A DNA stretch of 64,000 bases from Homalodisca vitripennis (Eukaryota > Arthropoda > Insecta > Hemiptera > Cicadellidae): NCBI RefSeq assembly GCF_021130785.1, contig NC_060208.1, forward strand, positions 51,561,501 through 51,625,500, read 5' to 3'. Every line of letters begins with the position of its first letter. Within the stretch, counting starts at the first letter, position 1. Of the stretch, positions 47,459 to 59,764 are shown in pieces. The notes under the pieces were generated by a model. The model was not told the origin of the DNA. It was given only the letters and a program-made list of their open reading frames with translations, and did no database searches. Both the position numbers and the translations under genes were made by a program.

Positions 47459-48805
47459 CAGGGTGGAGCGCGGTAATTTGCTGATTTGAAAATGAAATCA
47501 AAAAATTATGAACCTTAGAAAAAATTATTTTTTATTTTAATTATATTGAACAGTAAGGGAATTTTTAAATTACATGGTTTTAAATGATGTATCTGGCAAA
47601 TGTCGACCTTCGGGATCCACACACTGCTGCATACGTTTTCTGAAGTTTTCATTAACTCTAACAAGCATGTCGACTGGTATTCTGCCATTTTCAGCCTCAA
47701 TATTGTTCCTTAGGTCTTCCAAGGTGTTGGGACAGTTGATATACACCTTCGACTTCAGGTAACCCCAAAGGAAAAAATCGCATGGGGCTAAGTCTAGTGA
47801 GCGTGCCGGCCAGTTCACATCACCCCTCAAAGAGATAAGCCGTCCAGGAAACATTTGCCTCAAACAATTCATGGTAACCCTCACTGTGTGTGCAGTGACA
47901 CCATCCTGTTGGAACCATGTATCCTCTAATTGCATTGCCTCAAGAGCCGGCTGAAAAAAATCCTGTATAATAGTCAAATACCGTTCGGAGTTCACAACTG
48001 TATTCAACAATACAGTTATAACTATGGCACGATGGTTATCCTGAAAAAAAGTAAGGCCCAATGATGCCTACTCGTGATATGGCGCACCACACAGTGACGC
48101 GGTTCGAATGCAGAGGTCTCTGGTGGACTTCTCTGGGGTTTGTTTCACTCCAGTAGGGCATGTTATGCTTGTCGACACATCCACTGAGGTGAAAATGTGC
48201 CTCATCAGAAAAGAACACATTTGCGACACGCGGTATAGTTGCAAGCATGTCTTCACAAGAAGTACGGCGTGTCAAATAGTCCCGTGCTGACAATTGATGG
48301 ACCACGCACATTTTATACTGGTGAAATCTCAGTTCATCATGAAGAATCCGGTGAAGAGAACGTCTTGAAATGCCAAGAGCAAGTGATTGCTTCCGAGCAG
48401 AGCATTTTGGAGATTGCAGTACTGCTGCTCTAACTCTATCCACGTTTTCCGGTGTTGTAATCCTTCTATGAGGTCCCCTTCATACACATGACACATTCCC
48501 TGCTGTTCTGAATGCAGTTAGCCAATTTACAACTGATTGCCGACCAGAAACACGTCCTCGTGGGGGAACAGCGAATCGTAAACGAAAAGCACGCTGCACT
48601 GCAATGATCGAGTGGGCATTTGAAAAATACGCTTCAACACAAAATGACCTCTCCTCTCGTGTCCACTGCATGATGGCAACTGGAACGCGGAGGAATACAA
48701 ATCTCCCGTCAGCCACTATAAGCCACGCCCACTCTCCCCTCTCTTCGACCAACAGTGCCGCCACAGCCTGCAGTGCAAAAAACCAAATTACCGCGCACCA
48801 CCCTG
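47459..48805 (-). mobile_element. DD41D mariner with intact ends
   Basis: 1347 bp flanked by TA (47457-47458, 48806-48807). The 22-bp inverted repeats beginning CAGGGTGG(A/T)GCGCGGTAA differ at one position. Carries the transposase pseudogene 47570-48698. Confidence 0.95.
47570..48698 (-). pseudogene. DD41D mariner transposase, about two frameshifts
   Basis: Likely start MQWTREERSFCVEAYF at 48672, a typical start for this group (an upstream Met in the same frame at 48764 lies close to the inverted repeat). DNA-binding region AVQRAFRLRFAVPPRGR; frameshift near 48480; then RRSLHRILHDELRFHQYKM, VFFSDEAHFHLSG (first Asp) and RVTVWCAISRVGIIGPYFF. A second shift lies near 48050, then TWFQQDGVTAHTVRVTMN (second Asp) and SLDLAPCDFFLWGYLKSKVY (third). 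I count 41 residues between the second and third Asps. Otherwise well preserved. Confidence 0.93.
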
Positions 48806-48807
48806 TA

Positions 48808-49739
48808 TTTTAGTGACACTTTGGCCATTCACATCCAAAACTGAAGTTACTGAGTTAGAATCTAAATTATGAATAAAAATGTTATGTCAATACACCAAAC
48901 CGTTCTCCCGCTATACATACCGCATGAGTGGTCTGCCTCTCCCGTTATAACAAAAAATAACCATATTAAACACAACAACAATAATAATGTGAATTACAAC
49001 AAGCTCAAGAGGCAAACATTACAACAGTTTTAACAATAAAAGAATCCAGTCTATAAGAGGCAGGAGTCTTCGCTTACATGCGATTCTAAAACAGGAGAAC
49101 CCTCATCTTAAAGGTAATTACACTCATTTCTTCAAAGAAGTCCAATTCAGGTGAAAGTTTATTCCCAAGGCATAGGAGCAAAGTACTCACAGTTTCTATC
49201 ATATTGACTGTAACCAAAGATGTCTCAAGAGAAGTTTCAATAGGGATGCAGAAATCAATCCGACTGAGGAGATGAGGAGAATCAAGAACATGGTTCAGGA
49301 GCTCGAACAGAAATGTGGGGTCCAGAAGTCGGCTTCTATTGTATCAGGACTGAGTCTAAGATGATTAGCAAGATCTTCAAATTGCACTTCAAGATAGGGG
49401 AAACCAATTATAATAATTCCAACAAAAACGGAAAAATATCCTTTGTATCCTCTCCAAAAGCAAAATATGATCATTATAAAGTTAATGAGGAGACCAGACT
49501 ACAACATTAAATGTTAATAAAAATTCTTTAGACTACAACAGTACTCAAGAATAATGCCAAATTAAGGTGAAATACAGCATTGTGAGAGTCAGTATACTGA
49601 ATGCATTTGCAGGAAGTCTGTAAAAGAAGTTAAGCTTCCTGTTGACTCTGGGATAGACATCCTCAATGAGCCTCTATGGACTGACAGAGGTATCAAAGAT
49701 AATACCTGCTAATCAAAGAAAATGTTTATACAGACAGAC
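48808..49739. other. CRLF3 intron 2 between mariner and LINE
   Basis: Moderately AT-rich. Parts may be rearranged 5' LINE sequence (e.g. 49060-49150), but no motif is clear enough to claim. Confidence 0.4.
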
Positions 49740-51108
49740 AAGAAAGTGAGTTAAAAAAACTTCCCACCTACTAAAAATGCTACCTACGCTCTGGCCACTC
49801 CATTATATCAGTAATACCAGTCAAGAAAACACAATAAAAAGCCCTTTACCACTTATGTTATGTCTAAATGTTCAAGCTCTGTATGAAACCAACCAATCCA
49901 ATTTAATCATACAACCCTTTATGCTCAAAACACCAGCAAAACTGGCCACACCAAGGTTGCAGTGAATTTTCAAGACCACTCACCCTTATAACTAACAAAT
50001 CTCTTTCACAAGGAATTTTCCCCAACCAATTAAAAATAGACTGATAGAAAGATGTTTGTGGAAGTAAATTACACTGAAAACAACATACTACAGAAATGTC
50101 AATCAAAAACCACTGACACACAAAGGGGCGTACCACAGGGATCGGTTCTGGGGCCAGTCTTGTTCCTCCTACTCACAAATGACATGCCCAACTGGCTAGG
50201 AGACATCTGTCACACCGTCATGTATGCAGACGACACAGCACTAACAATAGCAAATAAATCAATAGCAACACTCCAGAGAAACACAACTACCACTTTCAAT
50301 AAAACAAAACTATTCTGTACCAGAAATGACCTTGTCTTAAATAATAAAAAAAAAACAGTTCAGATGACCTTTAGCAATCTACGCAGAGACCTTAACTTGA
50401 CGCTCCCAGACCTAGAAATAAAAAACACCACCAGACACCTTGGTATCATAATTGATGATAAACTGTCATGGAAGCCACAAATAGATCAACTGTGCAAAAA
50501 ACTATCTGCAGGAAACTATGTTATGCGTAGAATAAAACAAATAAGTGGCACAGACACGGCCAAGGTAGCTTACTTTGCTCTCTTCGAATCACACCTGAGA
50601 TATGGCATTGCCACTTGGGGAGGAACATCCAAAACCAACCTTGAGAGAGTTCTGATCAACCAGAAGAGGGCAATTAGATGCCTCGCAGGCCTTAACTACC
50701 GTGACAGCTGCCGAGAACACTTCAAAAATTTTAAAATATTGACAGTCGTATCACTCTACATAAGAGAAGTAATCTTCCACACAGTAAAAACATCACAGCC
50801 AAGACACTCAGATCTGCACCAGCACAACACTAGACATGCTTCGGACTTCGCTTTGCCCCCACACCATCTGAGCCTATACAAGAAGAAACCATCCTATAAA
50901 GGAGCCGCCTACTTCAACCACCTTCCAGAGCACCTAAAGAACCAACCACCTCACCGCTTCAAGAAACAACTGACTCTATGGCTCCAAGAGAGACCTTTTT
51001 ACACAGAAGAAGAATTTACAAACAGCTAAAAATTGTTACCTTATATAACTGACGCTATGTACTGTTCTCAAAGAACATGTCAATAAAGTATATTGTCTAT
51101 TGTCTATT
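49740..51108 (+). mobile_element. Jockey/CR1-like LINE, internally deleted
   Basis: An endonuclease-start-like LMLCLNVQALYETNQSNLII near 49855 and an RT fragment (K-S-L-S-Q-G-I-F-P-N-Q-L-K-I) near 50010 are followed directly by the RT palm. The 3' end is aataaagtatattgtctatt with repeated tgtcta units, the same tail as the LINE at 53.7-55.0 kb. The 5' boundary is uncertain. Confidence 0.88.
50052..51029 (+). pseudogene. LINE reverse transcriptase, C-terminal two thirds (open frame)
   Basis: 325-codon open frame: RGVPQGSVLGPVLFLLLTND, VMYADDTALTIANKS (catalytic Asp pair), NDLVLNNKKKTVQMTF, HLGIIIDDKLSWKPQIDQLC, YFALFESHLRYGIATWGG, LINQKRAIRCLAGL, and the end RPFYTEEEF. The fingers and the D-x-x-K-A-F-D motif are deleted, so it cannot be active despite the clean frame. 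Close relative of the copy at 53.7 kb. Confidence 0.9.
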
Positions 51109-52679
51109 GCAGACAGTTCGCGTTAGTTTTGCAGTAGTTTGTCCTCGCAACTCGTATGGCCAGTAGGCTACAGATGGCTGCGCTACTTTCATTGACAGCT
51201 CTGCGGCCATACTTGTTGTTTGCCTCCCCAGAACGAAATTATTTTTTAATATCCTCTGCATTATTTTATGTAGTAGTTTAAAATGTTTCAAGAGGAAATG
51301 AAAAATAATTTAAAATTTATTATTAATGAATCTTTCTAATAAAAAGATAAACATACATTTGAGAAATTAAACTCATATACGTATATTGATAAGAAAGATA
51401 TTTAAAAAAAATGTTATAAATTAGGCATTTCCAGTTATGTTATACTCAGACATGAACTATTATAAATCTTTCTGTCATTACAAATTTTACGGAATAAAAC
51501 TTTTATAAATATATACCTATGTGTTGTCAAGAATAGTTAGCACACGTCTTCTAGTAAAGTTTTCTATGTTTCTATCACTTCAGTGTATAGGCCCACTACG
51601 AATCATTCGTCTAATTTGCACAGTCAATATTTAGAAAAGAATTATAGGCTATTTAAAATGTATTGCTTTACCTAAAATTACTTTAAAATAAAGCTGCTCA
51701 ATAGGTTTTAGCACTCATTATTCATTATAAAACAAACAGGATATTAGAAAATAACTCATATGTTTAGTGGCAAGTAGTGCTGGCCTTATGAGCTGTGGAC
51801 GTATTATATCTTGGCCAGTACAGCTGGATATACAAGCTGTGATAACATTGCAGCAAAAATCAATCCGCACTTCTGACAAAATGGCAGCGGCCAGTAGAGC
51901 TGGTCAAACGAGCTCCAAGGACAAATTATAAATACTGCCTTCGAGTGCATAGGATTAACTTCACAACATTCTCTGTTTGTTTATTCTGTGTTTTTCTCCT
52001 TCCCAATATGGTTACCAAAGACACAATACAGCCATGGTCTTTTTTGGCAGATAAAAATCTGTATCCAAAATAATCCGATGATTACAATTTTTAATACTGA
52101 TAGAAGTAGTAGAGGTTAAGTTTCACAACAAAGTCAACCCTGACAGTTACCCTGTCATACTGTTTGATAGTTATTGTGGATACAGACAGACGGAAATTAG
52201 AGTTTGTACATCAACAACTGACAGAAGAGATTTTGCTAAATAAACAATTCAGTGGACAGTTATATTACTGTGAATAAATTACTTTGTAAGAAGTTCAAAA
52301 ACTGCCGTATGACGTCAGCACAGAGCAATGACGTTTTAACTTGTATTTGCCAAAGCAATTGACTGAGAGAGAATAAGGTCTAATAATATATTTATTCATT
52401 CATATATAACGCTGAATTTGTTACCTAAATAACAATGCAGCATGCGTATAGTCATGAGTGTACGTTAGCTGATTTGTAAGGCCATCATTGATAAAATTAA
52501 ACGTATATAAAAATCAGTCAATTACTCTCATATAATCTACTGGCAATGTAGAACAATATAGGTACAGCCTCTCATGAATCACTCTCTATATGTTGACACC
52601 TTCAGGAAATCTGGTCCCTTATTTAGATACGATTAAGTAATAATTTACCAAAATCAAATTTTTAACATTCTGTCTTTAC
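51109..52679. other. CRLF3 intron 2, 5' part
   Basis: Contains a tataaata at 51927 followed by a 22-codon frame (52008-52073; MVTKDTIQPWSFLADKNLY), too weak to call a gene. Blocks agctgtggacg / agctggatata / gagctggtcaaacgagctc around 51790-51915 look like a diverged short repeat. Otherwise AT-rich. Confidence 0.4.
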
Positions 52680-52975
52680 CTTCCAAGGAGAGAAGACTGA
52701 TCAAGAAATTTGAGGCATCGGTCGGAATCTATTCTATCTTTATCACACAAATCCAGAAGATCTTGTCCCTCGCAGATGTAGCACTGGGTATTCTTCAGAG
52801 TCTGTTTGATAATTTCTCTGCAACCCTTGAGAGGTGTCAGACCCTCCTCTCTGATACTGCAGATTGTCTTCTTAAGAGTCTCCCTCCTTTTGTTGAGTGC
52901 ATCCAGTACGGACTTTGTGAGTTCGTCAAAGGCTGCATCAATCTCTGCTAAACTTTCTTCTGCAGTCTCATTCAC
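52680..52975 (-). CDS. CRLF3: CRLF3 exon 2 (codons 37-135, coiled coil)
   Basis: Second coding exon, 296 nt, phase 0 in and phase 2 out. Acceptor TTGAAG|GTGAAT, donor GGAAG|GTAAAG. The reading (VNETAEESLAEIDAAFDEL...) has heptad-like leucines and charged residues through about residue 95. It then has three cysteines around CYICEGQDLLDL and ends ...LDQSSLLG. It aligns in style and position with the CRLF3 coiled-coil region, including an L-P/T-L-x-x-C-R-E-x-I segment (cf. the vertebrate P-L-D-D-C-Q-K-L-I). Similar coiled coils occur in TRIM/FSD proteins, but the downstream exons are CRLF3-like and no RING or B-box exon is seen. The exon stands alone between a 9.0-kb intron (left) and the 7.9-kb intron (right). 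Confidence 0.9.
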
Positions 52976-53711
52976 CTTCAATCAAATAATAACTTAATCA
53001 GAAATAAATGGTAGTTTCCAAGCAGTAGACATTTCATAAGTGCAACATACACAAATACGGCCATAATCGTAATATCAGACAAACCTTAGGTTCAGGTTAA
53101 CCCATTGCCAATTCTTTTGAAATTTCACAGGTGTGTTTCTATAGCCAACAGTAAATATATGTACATTTTACCCCTAAACTACCCTTCCTTAGGGAGTTTC
53201 CATAACCCCATTTAAAAAGTTGTTGTATTTCGACTAAATTGAATCTACAACATATGTTTTAATGTCTAGTTTCAGAAACCAATCGAAAAGTTTTTAATCC
53301 CCAAATTGGGAGGCTTGAAAATCCCCATAAAAAGACGTAGCAAGGGATGTGGGGCTACTAGCACTTGTACTAGTTCGACGAAATCGAAACTGTACCATGC
53401 GGAAGTAAGGAAAATGTCATTAAAAGTCCATATTTACTATACCTAAAAGACTGAACCCTTTTGAGAGGGTTACTATGATTCCCCTTTTATAGGGATTACC
53501 AAATTAGTAGGCGTACTATAGTTGAATGTGCTGACAGTCCATACTGTGCTCCGGTCATCAGTTAGTGCTGCCCCGCACTGAACTAAAAACACACTGTTCA
53601 CTGTTTTAACAATGAACAAAAAACATGTTTCAAGATAGTACTTATCAGTAAAATATCAAATTTCTGGGGGGTCTAATCACGAATGCTTGAGAGTCCTCTA
53701 TACCAAAGTAG
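52976..53711. other. CRLF3 intron 1, 3' part with dispersed repeat
   Basis: Holds cccctttta/tagggatt and ccccaaattgggag style short palindromes around 53170-53510. The block at 53620-53690 (catgtttcaagatagtactt, atcagtaaaatatcaaattt) closely matches the MITE interior at 38000-38060, so a MITE relative is present here. Confidence 0.55.
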
Positions 53712-54984
53712 TATCTAATAAGAGCACTAGATAAGGGCGACACAACAACTTTTATCTTTCTAGACTTCACTAAAGCGTTTGATTGCCTTAGTCATGACAA
53801 ACTCCTCAAAAAACTAGAAAGCCGAGGGATCACAGGAAAAACTGCAGATTGGTTTCGGAGCTACTTATCAGGGAGAACTCAGTCAGTAGAAATAAAAAGT
53901 ACAGACCAAGGAAAGAAAAAAACAACAACCTCCAGACCTTTGCCTGTTGACAGAGGTGTTCCGCAGGGATCAGTCCTGGGCCCTATCCTTTACATTATCT
54001 TTGTGAGTGACTTTCCTGATTACTTAAAAAGGTATTGCTTCATGCTCATGTATGCAGATGACACGACACTCCTGCTACAAAATAAACAACCTTCGACCTT
54101 GGAAATAGACACATACATTGCCATAAATATGGCAATAGAATACTGTCAAGCAAACGACCTGGTATTGAATCAAACAAAGACTCAGCAACTAATAATGGGA
54201 AGGAAGAAAGAAGAAGTGCTGGAATTGCCAGACGCTGAAAGAATGGACAACGTAAAGTACCTAGGAATATTAATTGACGAATCTCTTTCTTGGAGTGACC
54301 ATATCAACCAACTATGTGGGAAACTTAGCACAGTTTTATATGTTCTAAGGCGCTTAAAACAAGTTGCTAGCCCAGAAATAGTAAAATGTGCATACTATGC
54401 TCTTTTTCGAGAGTCACCTGAGGTACGCAATAACTGTCTGGGGCAACTCCTTTAAAGTTAACACCCAAAGGGTACTAGTGCTTCAGAAAAAAGCAATCCA
54501 TATAGTAATGGGAACAGGACCTCTAGAATCGTGTAGAGGTGCTTTTAAACAGCTAAGAATACTAACCTCAGTAGCCCTGTACATCTTAGAAGTAGTTGCA
54601 TATGCAAGTCAACAACATCTGACAAGAGGAAATGATGTTCACACGCTCAACACAAGATCCGCACGTGACTACATACTTCCCACCCATCGTCTGACTCTCT
54701 ACGAAAAACAACCCACCTATGCTGGTGCAAAATTTCTTAACATCCTGCCACAAGAGTTCAAGAACACCACGGAACAGCAATAACTCCGACGGAAACTGAT
54801 TGACTGGCTTCTTGACCGGCCTTTTTATACAATAGAGGAATTCCTGAACTGGAGGACTAACTGCCTGACCACATCTCTCGAACCACTGTGATTTATCTCA
54901 ACTTAAAAAAAAAATTGTATTTTGCTTAATGACACCATTCTTGTCTCAATGATAATGAATAAAGTATATTGTCTATTGTCTATA
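53712..54984 (+). mobile_element. Jockey/CR1-like LINE, 5'-truncated
   Basis: Begins within the RT domain and ends in aataaagtatattgtctatt plus tgtcta repeats, the same tail as the 50-kb LINE. In CRLF3 intron 1, antisense to the gene. Confidence 0.92.
53720..54892 (+). pseudogene. LINE reverse transcriptase fragment, one frameshift and one stop
   Basis: TTTFIFLDFTKAFDCLSHDK, DRGVPQGSVLGPILYIIFVS, LMYADDTTLLLQNKQ and YLGILIDESLSWSDHINQLC. An extra T in ctctttttcg near 54403 shifts the frame; then FESHLRYAITVWGNSF to NTTEQQ, a TAA at 54781, and after it in frame R-R-K-L-I-D-W-L-L-D-R-P-F-Y-T-I-E-E-F. Both active-site Asps (YADD) survive. Confidence 0.9.
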
Positions 54985-55179
54985 TGTTATATAACCTGAA
55001 TTGTAAAAAGGCCTCTATTAATTTAGGTATAGGTTAATATGTTTGAGCGTCTAAAAATTTGATATGGATATGAAAGTATAAGGCTGAAGTAAATTATAGT
55101 AAGAGGCCATCAGCACAATCGAATCAGGGTACCAAATTATCAATTAGAAATATCTAATGTATTGAATACCAAAATCTTC

Positions 55180-55767
55180 GGGTAGGGTACGATAAGCGGA
55201 CCCGGTTTTTTTATATCGAAATTGGCAAACAATATTACTTAATCATAACCATCGATATAATCTATTGATACTGATTAATTATTTTGTATTATTAACTTAA
55301 ATAGTCTATATCAACAGCTGTAAACACTTTAAAATAATACACGTAGGGTAATATTTCAATTTTACATAAGTAATTTTAATTATTAAAAATGACAGTCAAT
55401 TTTAGAAAACTACATGACATTGCTTTGAAAGATGATGACATAAATAAAATATATTGTTTTTGTGGCTTCAACATGTTGGACTCGTACCGAAAACCCCATT
55501 ATGTGAAATTTGTGGAAACAAACAACTAACTGTACCTGTGAGACGAGCAAATATGGTCGTCATCAGTTTTCCTCATTTTTGTTATAATAATTTGTTTGAT
55601 CACTTTAAATATTAAATTCATATTTTAATTTAAAACATATGATTGTTATTGAGGGCTATAGATACTTTTATATCGATTGATAGTCTAGGATTTGAGATGC
55701 AAATATTAGGTATCGAAGACTACATTCTTCGATATAAAAAACCGGGTCCGCTTATCGTACCCTACCC
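55180..55767. mobile_element. Merlin-like MITE copy 1
   Basis: 588 bp with inverted repeats beginning GGGTAGGGTACGATAAGCGG and extending ~38 bp. Flanked by AAATCTTC / AACTCTTC, an 8-bp duplication with one mismatch. Inside, from 55389 on the plus strand, is M-T-V-N-F-R-K-L-H-D-I-A-L-K-D-D, the same peptide that copy 3 encodes on its minus strand. Confidence 0.88.
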
Positions 55768-55775
55768 AACTCTTC

Positions 55776-56394
55776 TAATAATTAACGTTATTTACAATTA
55801 TATAGCTGTTTATCATACAGCTGAAGGGGAGACTTTAATATGAAGCCTACACTCGTTATTCGGTTGTTTTTATTGAACATTTTGATATATTATCCAACTT
55901 CGACATGTAAAAATTGTGCACAATAAGGGTTTTAATCAATTACTGTATCAAGAAGAATCTCGTACATTATAATTTTAAATACATAAATTTAACACTAATT
56001 TTACAAAACAAAAAAACCAACTTTGGCCTAGATCCTTCTGATCTATAATCACTTGGCCTAGACTTGGATAACAAAGAAACCTTACAACATTTATAACTTG
56101 TCTAGCTTGGTATCAATAAGTAACCGCTTTTGTGAAATGGAGGGAAGAATTCTCCTCACCTGTAGCCAAACCCACATGTTGAAGCCACTTACACAAATCT
56201 CGTCACTTGTGAGAAATATCTAACATACTTTCCTCCTATTGATCGCCATTTTCAGTCTCTTACTTACTTCTTGCTGTTTATTGTTTACATTAAAATTACA
56301 AGTTGAAATCATATGCTAAGTTAAATAAATTGTAATATTGAATTATTCCTTCGGATAAAAATATCGTACCATTTGATAAAAACAACAAATACTG
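55776..56394. other. Outer repeat arm and unassigned sequence
   Basis: 55821-55866 is an inverted, diverged match to 60606-60654 (gactttaata ... actcgttatt). The rest is AT-rich with no recognised feature. Confidence 0.45.
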
Positions 56395-56399
56395 GGGTA

Positions 56400-59300
56400 G
56401 GGTAAAATACCCAGTGTTTGATAGTGTTAAGAGCAGTGGTTTTGGTAAAAAAAATTTTTTCTCAAAAACCTTTCATTATAAATTAACTAGGGTGGGTGCA
56501 GTTTGTTTAGAATTTTATTTAGTTTCTGTAATTATAAAATAATGTGTTACTAAATGTGTTTTTTATATTTAAAAAATTTAAAATGGAAAGTACATCACTT
56601 AGCCTAGTGTTTGATATGGATATCTAGTGTTTGATAATGAATTTGACTAGTGTTTGATAATTAAACTTTAGTTCACAAAATACTAAATGTAATAAAACTA
56701 ATTAATATTGAATCAATTAACTAACCTTTATTAAATGTAGGCTATGGTTAGATAATGTGAAAAACATTTTCTCCAAACTTTTGAAGGTTTACGTAGTACC
56801 TATAATATGTGTCCAGTCCACAAATATTTCCTTACACTATACACTATATTTACACTGTCTATTGTTAAAAACACTCTTATTTACATGTCTTCATCTTCAG
56901 TGTCACTAAGATCTAGGCCTAACGGTTCCGTATCAGTGACAATATCATTAGCACAGTTGTGACAGTAAAAGGCCAGTTCGTCATCATCGTCGTCACTTTC
57001 CTCAATACCAAATGCATCAAGATGCTTTTTTGGGATGCACTTATAGTGATAAGTGTTCGTACATTTGTCACATTCAATCCAGCGACGTCGTATTTTTAGA
57101 ATTAATTCTGCAGAGTATCTTTTATTGCAGACCTTGCATGTCCAGTCATCTTCTTTATCATAAACTAATTTTTTTTTGTCTTTTTAGTTCCTTTTGACTT
57201 CTCTTTCCTCTTTTCTTCGCGTTTTCTTTTTCTTTCTTCCTTCTGTTTTTCCTCTTCTTTCTTTTTTTCTTTTTCTTTTCTCTTCATAAACCTGCCATTG
57301 TTTACTTGATACAACAGCTGGAAGTTTTACTTTTACTTTCTTCCTTGCTTGTTTGTCCTTTTTGGGCGTACCAGGCCAGGGTAAGTTGTTTTTGAATGGG
57401 GAAGGTACACCTTCACCATTGGTACCTGGTGACAGGACCTTCGCCAAACTTTCTTCGCGGCTAGACTTAAAAGAAGTGGAGGCTACAGGACTTGCTTCTT
57501 TCAGTGGTGAAACTTGAGCTTTATCTGATTTATCTTCATTTGCCAAAGTTGGAGTATCATTGTACACCACAGGTCTATCATCAGTTTTCGTCTGGTGTTG
57601 CTAATAGCCCTACTGTTTTATCATTGTTTGATGTTACATGTCTCCTGAGTAGTTTGGGCAATTAATTTTGTATTCTGTGCAGTCGTGTCCTTGGCCTTCT
57701 TCCACACTACATACAAGTCGTGTGCACATTCATCTCCTTTCCAGATTGGAGTGAAGGCACTGTAATGTCTCCTGGAACTCTTTTAATGTTGAAGGGTCGA
57801 TAAAAGATTCCAAGAATTTCAAACAGTCTTGATTTGTATGTGATACACTTGCAGTATCGCATACTGTTGTGGTCTCAGTCAAACCAGCCCCTTTCCTTTT
57901 CTGACAGCACAAGTAGTTGCATTCAGAACATCCACTTTGGAATAATCTACTGCGTCGGCATTGAAATGGCATTAATCCACACCGTTTGAAGCCATTTGCA
58001 ATGGTTTTAGGTGTCAATTTGTTTTCCAAAACTTTGTTTAATAAAACGGTAAAGTTAAATTTGGTTAAACGTTCTTCACCTGCTGTTAAACGCCATGTAT
58101 GGACAGCAGATGCCCATTCTCTCTTCACAGGCCCAAATACTGCCACGTCAAGAGGCTGGAGTACATGTGTGCAGTTGGGTGGTAACGAAATCAAAATAAT
58201 CTTATTTTCAGAGCAAAAGAGATACTCAAGTGGTATGTTAAATGTGTAGTGTGGCCATCTAGAAAAACAATCACAGGAAACTTTGTGTTTTGTTCTTGAA
58301 GCCATTTGAAGAACACATTGACAAAGTATTCATAAAATACTTCGCCCGTAATCCAACCATTGTCTGACTTGGCCATAGCCCAATCATCAGGCACCTTCAA
58401 TCGATCTGATGTATGGCAGCCTTTGACCAGGAAATATTACGAGATTGGGTGCAATTTTTCCACTTGCACTAACATTACATAACACGGTTAAATTTTCCTT
58501 ATCTTTTCCTGTGTGCACCTCGTACACGTTTTTCTGCCCTCTGATCCCCAAAACCTTTCCAGTGCTAGCGCAGAGAAAAAATGCTGTTTCGTCTAGATTG
58601 AACATACGTTCAGGGTCAGTTAATAAAGCATCTACCTCAGGCTTATCATGATTTTTTTACTAAGTAATCATATACTTCAGTAAACCAGTTCCTGATAAAA
58701 ACTGTTCTGTGACAGTTTGCTCTTACTTTGGTGAGTTTGTCTGGTGTTTCTTTCGCTAATTATAGGGTGTCTTTTCAGAAAAAGGGCTAACCATTTTTCA
58801 CCAGGCCCATCTTTGGCAAATTTATTCTCCAGCTGGAGATCTTTTGCTATCTGTTTGACAGATGTCAATAAAGCATGTTTATTCACAGGTAATCCCCGTA
58901 CAGCAAGGCCCTTTACCCAATTTTCTAGCATTTCCTCTGCTTTATTTCCCAGAAGTGGCTGAGGTCCCATTTTACGTTCTATTGGGGTTTTCCCTGATAC
59001 CTTGTAGGCGAGGGTTGATTGTGGTATGCCAAATTGTTTACCTGACTGCATTTACTGGTCTTCCACTTTTCACAGCATCCAAAGCCTGCCAGAAGCTGTT
59101 CGTGCGTATAAGCAAACTTGGGCTTTTTCCTTCGGCGGCATCTGAAAAGAAAAACTCTATAGGACTTAAAATAACAGATTAAAATCTATATATATCCCTA
59201 TACAATTAATCATTTTAATTATAATATATTTAAGTTACTTAGCCTAAATAGCCCAATTAACATATATTTGAATGAGTTAAATACATGTATCAAACATTGG

Positions 59301-59764
59301 AAAATTGAGGAGCTAGTGTTTTGGGTAACAGTTATCAAACACTGGGTTCATAGGCACTTACCAATACCAGTGATTGATTTGGCTCTCATTCTTTTAAGGT
59401 TTAGGATTATTGTATGCTGAATTATATCAAAAGAAAGAGAATTAAATAATTATTCTTTCTGTTTGGGCTGGAATGAATTAGTATTTTTAACAATGAAAAG
59501 GAAAATAAATGAAAAAAACACTTACCTCTTAGCTTTTTCCGTAAAAATGTACTGGTTGATGGCAGTAACTTTTACAATAGATTCCCTCCAAAACTAGTGA
59601 ACTGAAAATGGACTATGAAAAACAGCTGATCATTAAAATAAAAGTTGGTCTATAATATGTGACCTAAAACATGTGATTTTTATAACCTGTGAGCTTAACA
59701 GCAGACGAAATTAAATCAAATTATTCAAACACTGGAGTGCTATCAAACACTGGGTATTTTACCC
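56400..59764 (-). mobile_element. pogo-type DNA transposon
   Basis: 3365 bp with perfect 25-bp inverted repeats beginning GGGTAAAATACCCAGTGTTT and a TA duplication (56398-56399, 59765-59766). Extra agtgtttgata motifs recur inside the left end (56608-56660), and two inverted copies lie near the right end (59283-59345); these may be subterminal transposase-binding sites. The transposase gene is on the minus strand. Confidence 0.95.
56881..59150 (-). pseudogene. pogo/jerky-like transposase with C-terminal PHD-like finger
   Basis: Order along the minus strand: psq-type helix-turn-helix (F-A-Y-T-H-E-Q-L-L; KQFGIPQSTLAYKVSGKTP), CENP-B-type DNA-binding domain (LENWVKGLAVRGLPVNKHAL; WLALFLKRHPIISER), and a DDE core with MFNLDETAFFL (first Asp), FPVIVFLDGHTTH (second) and LPPNCTHVLQPLDVAVFGPV (third). 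Then a C3-rich segment (CSECNYLCCQKRKG), a Lys-rich tail, and a PHD-like finger: WTCKVCNKRYS, RRRWIECDKCTNTYHYKCI, FYCHNCA, ending in an acidic tail and TAA at 56881. Several frameshifts (near 59050, 58650, 58400 and 58240, and between 57730 and 57570) and an in-frame TAA at 57184 kill it. Confidence 0.9.

Noticed and set aside
52763..52997. Plus-strand frames over CRLF3 exon 2
   Set aside because: Antisense shadows of the spliced minus-strand exon.
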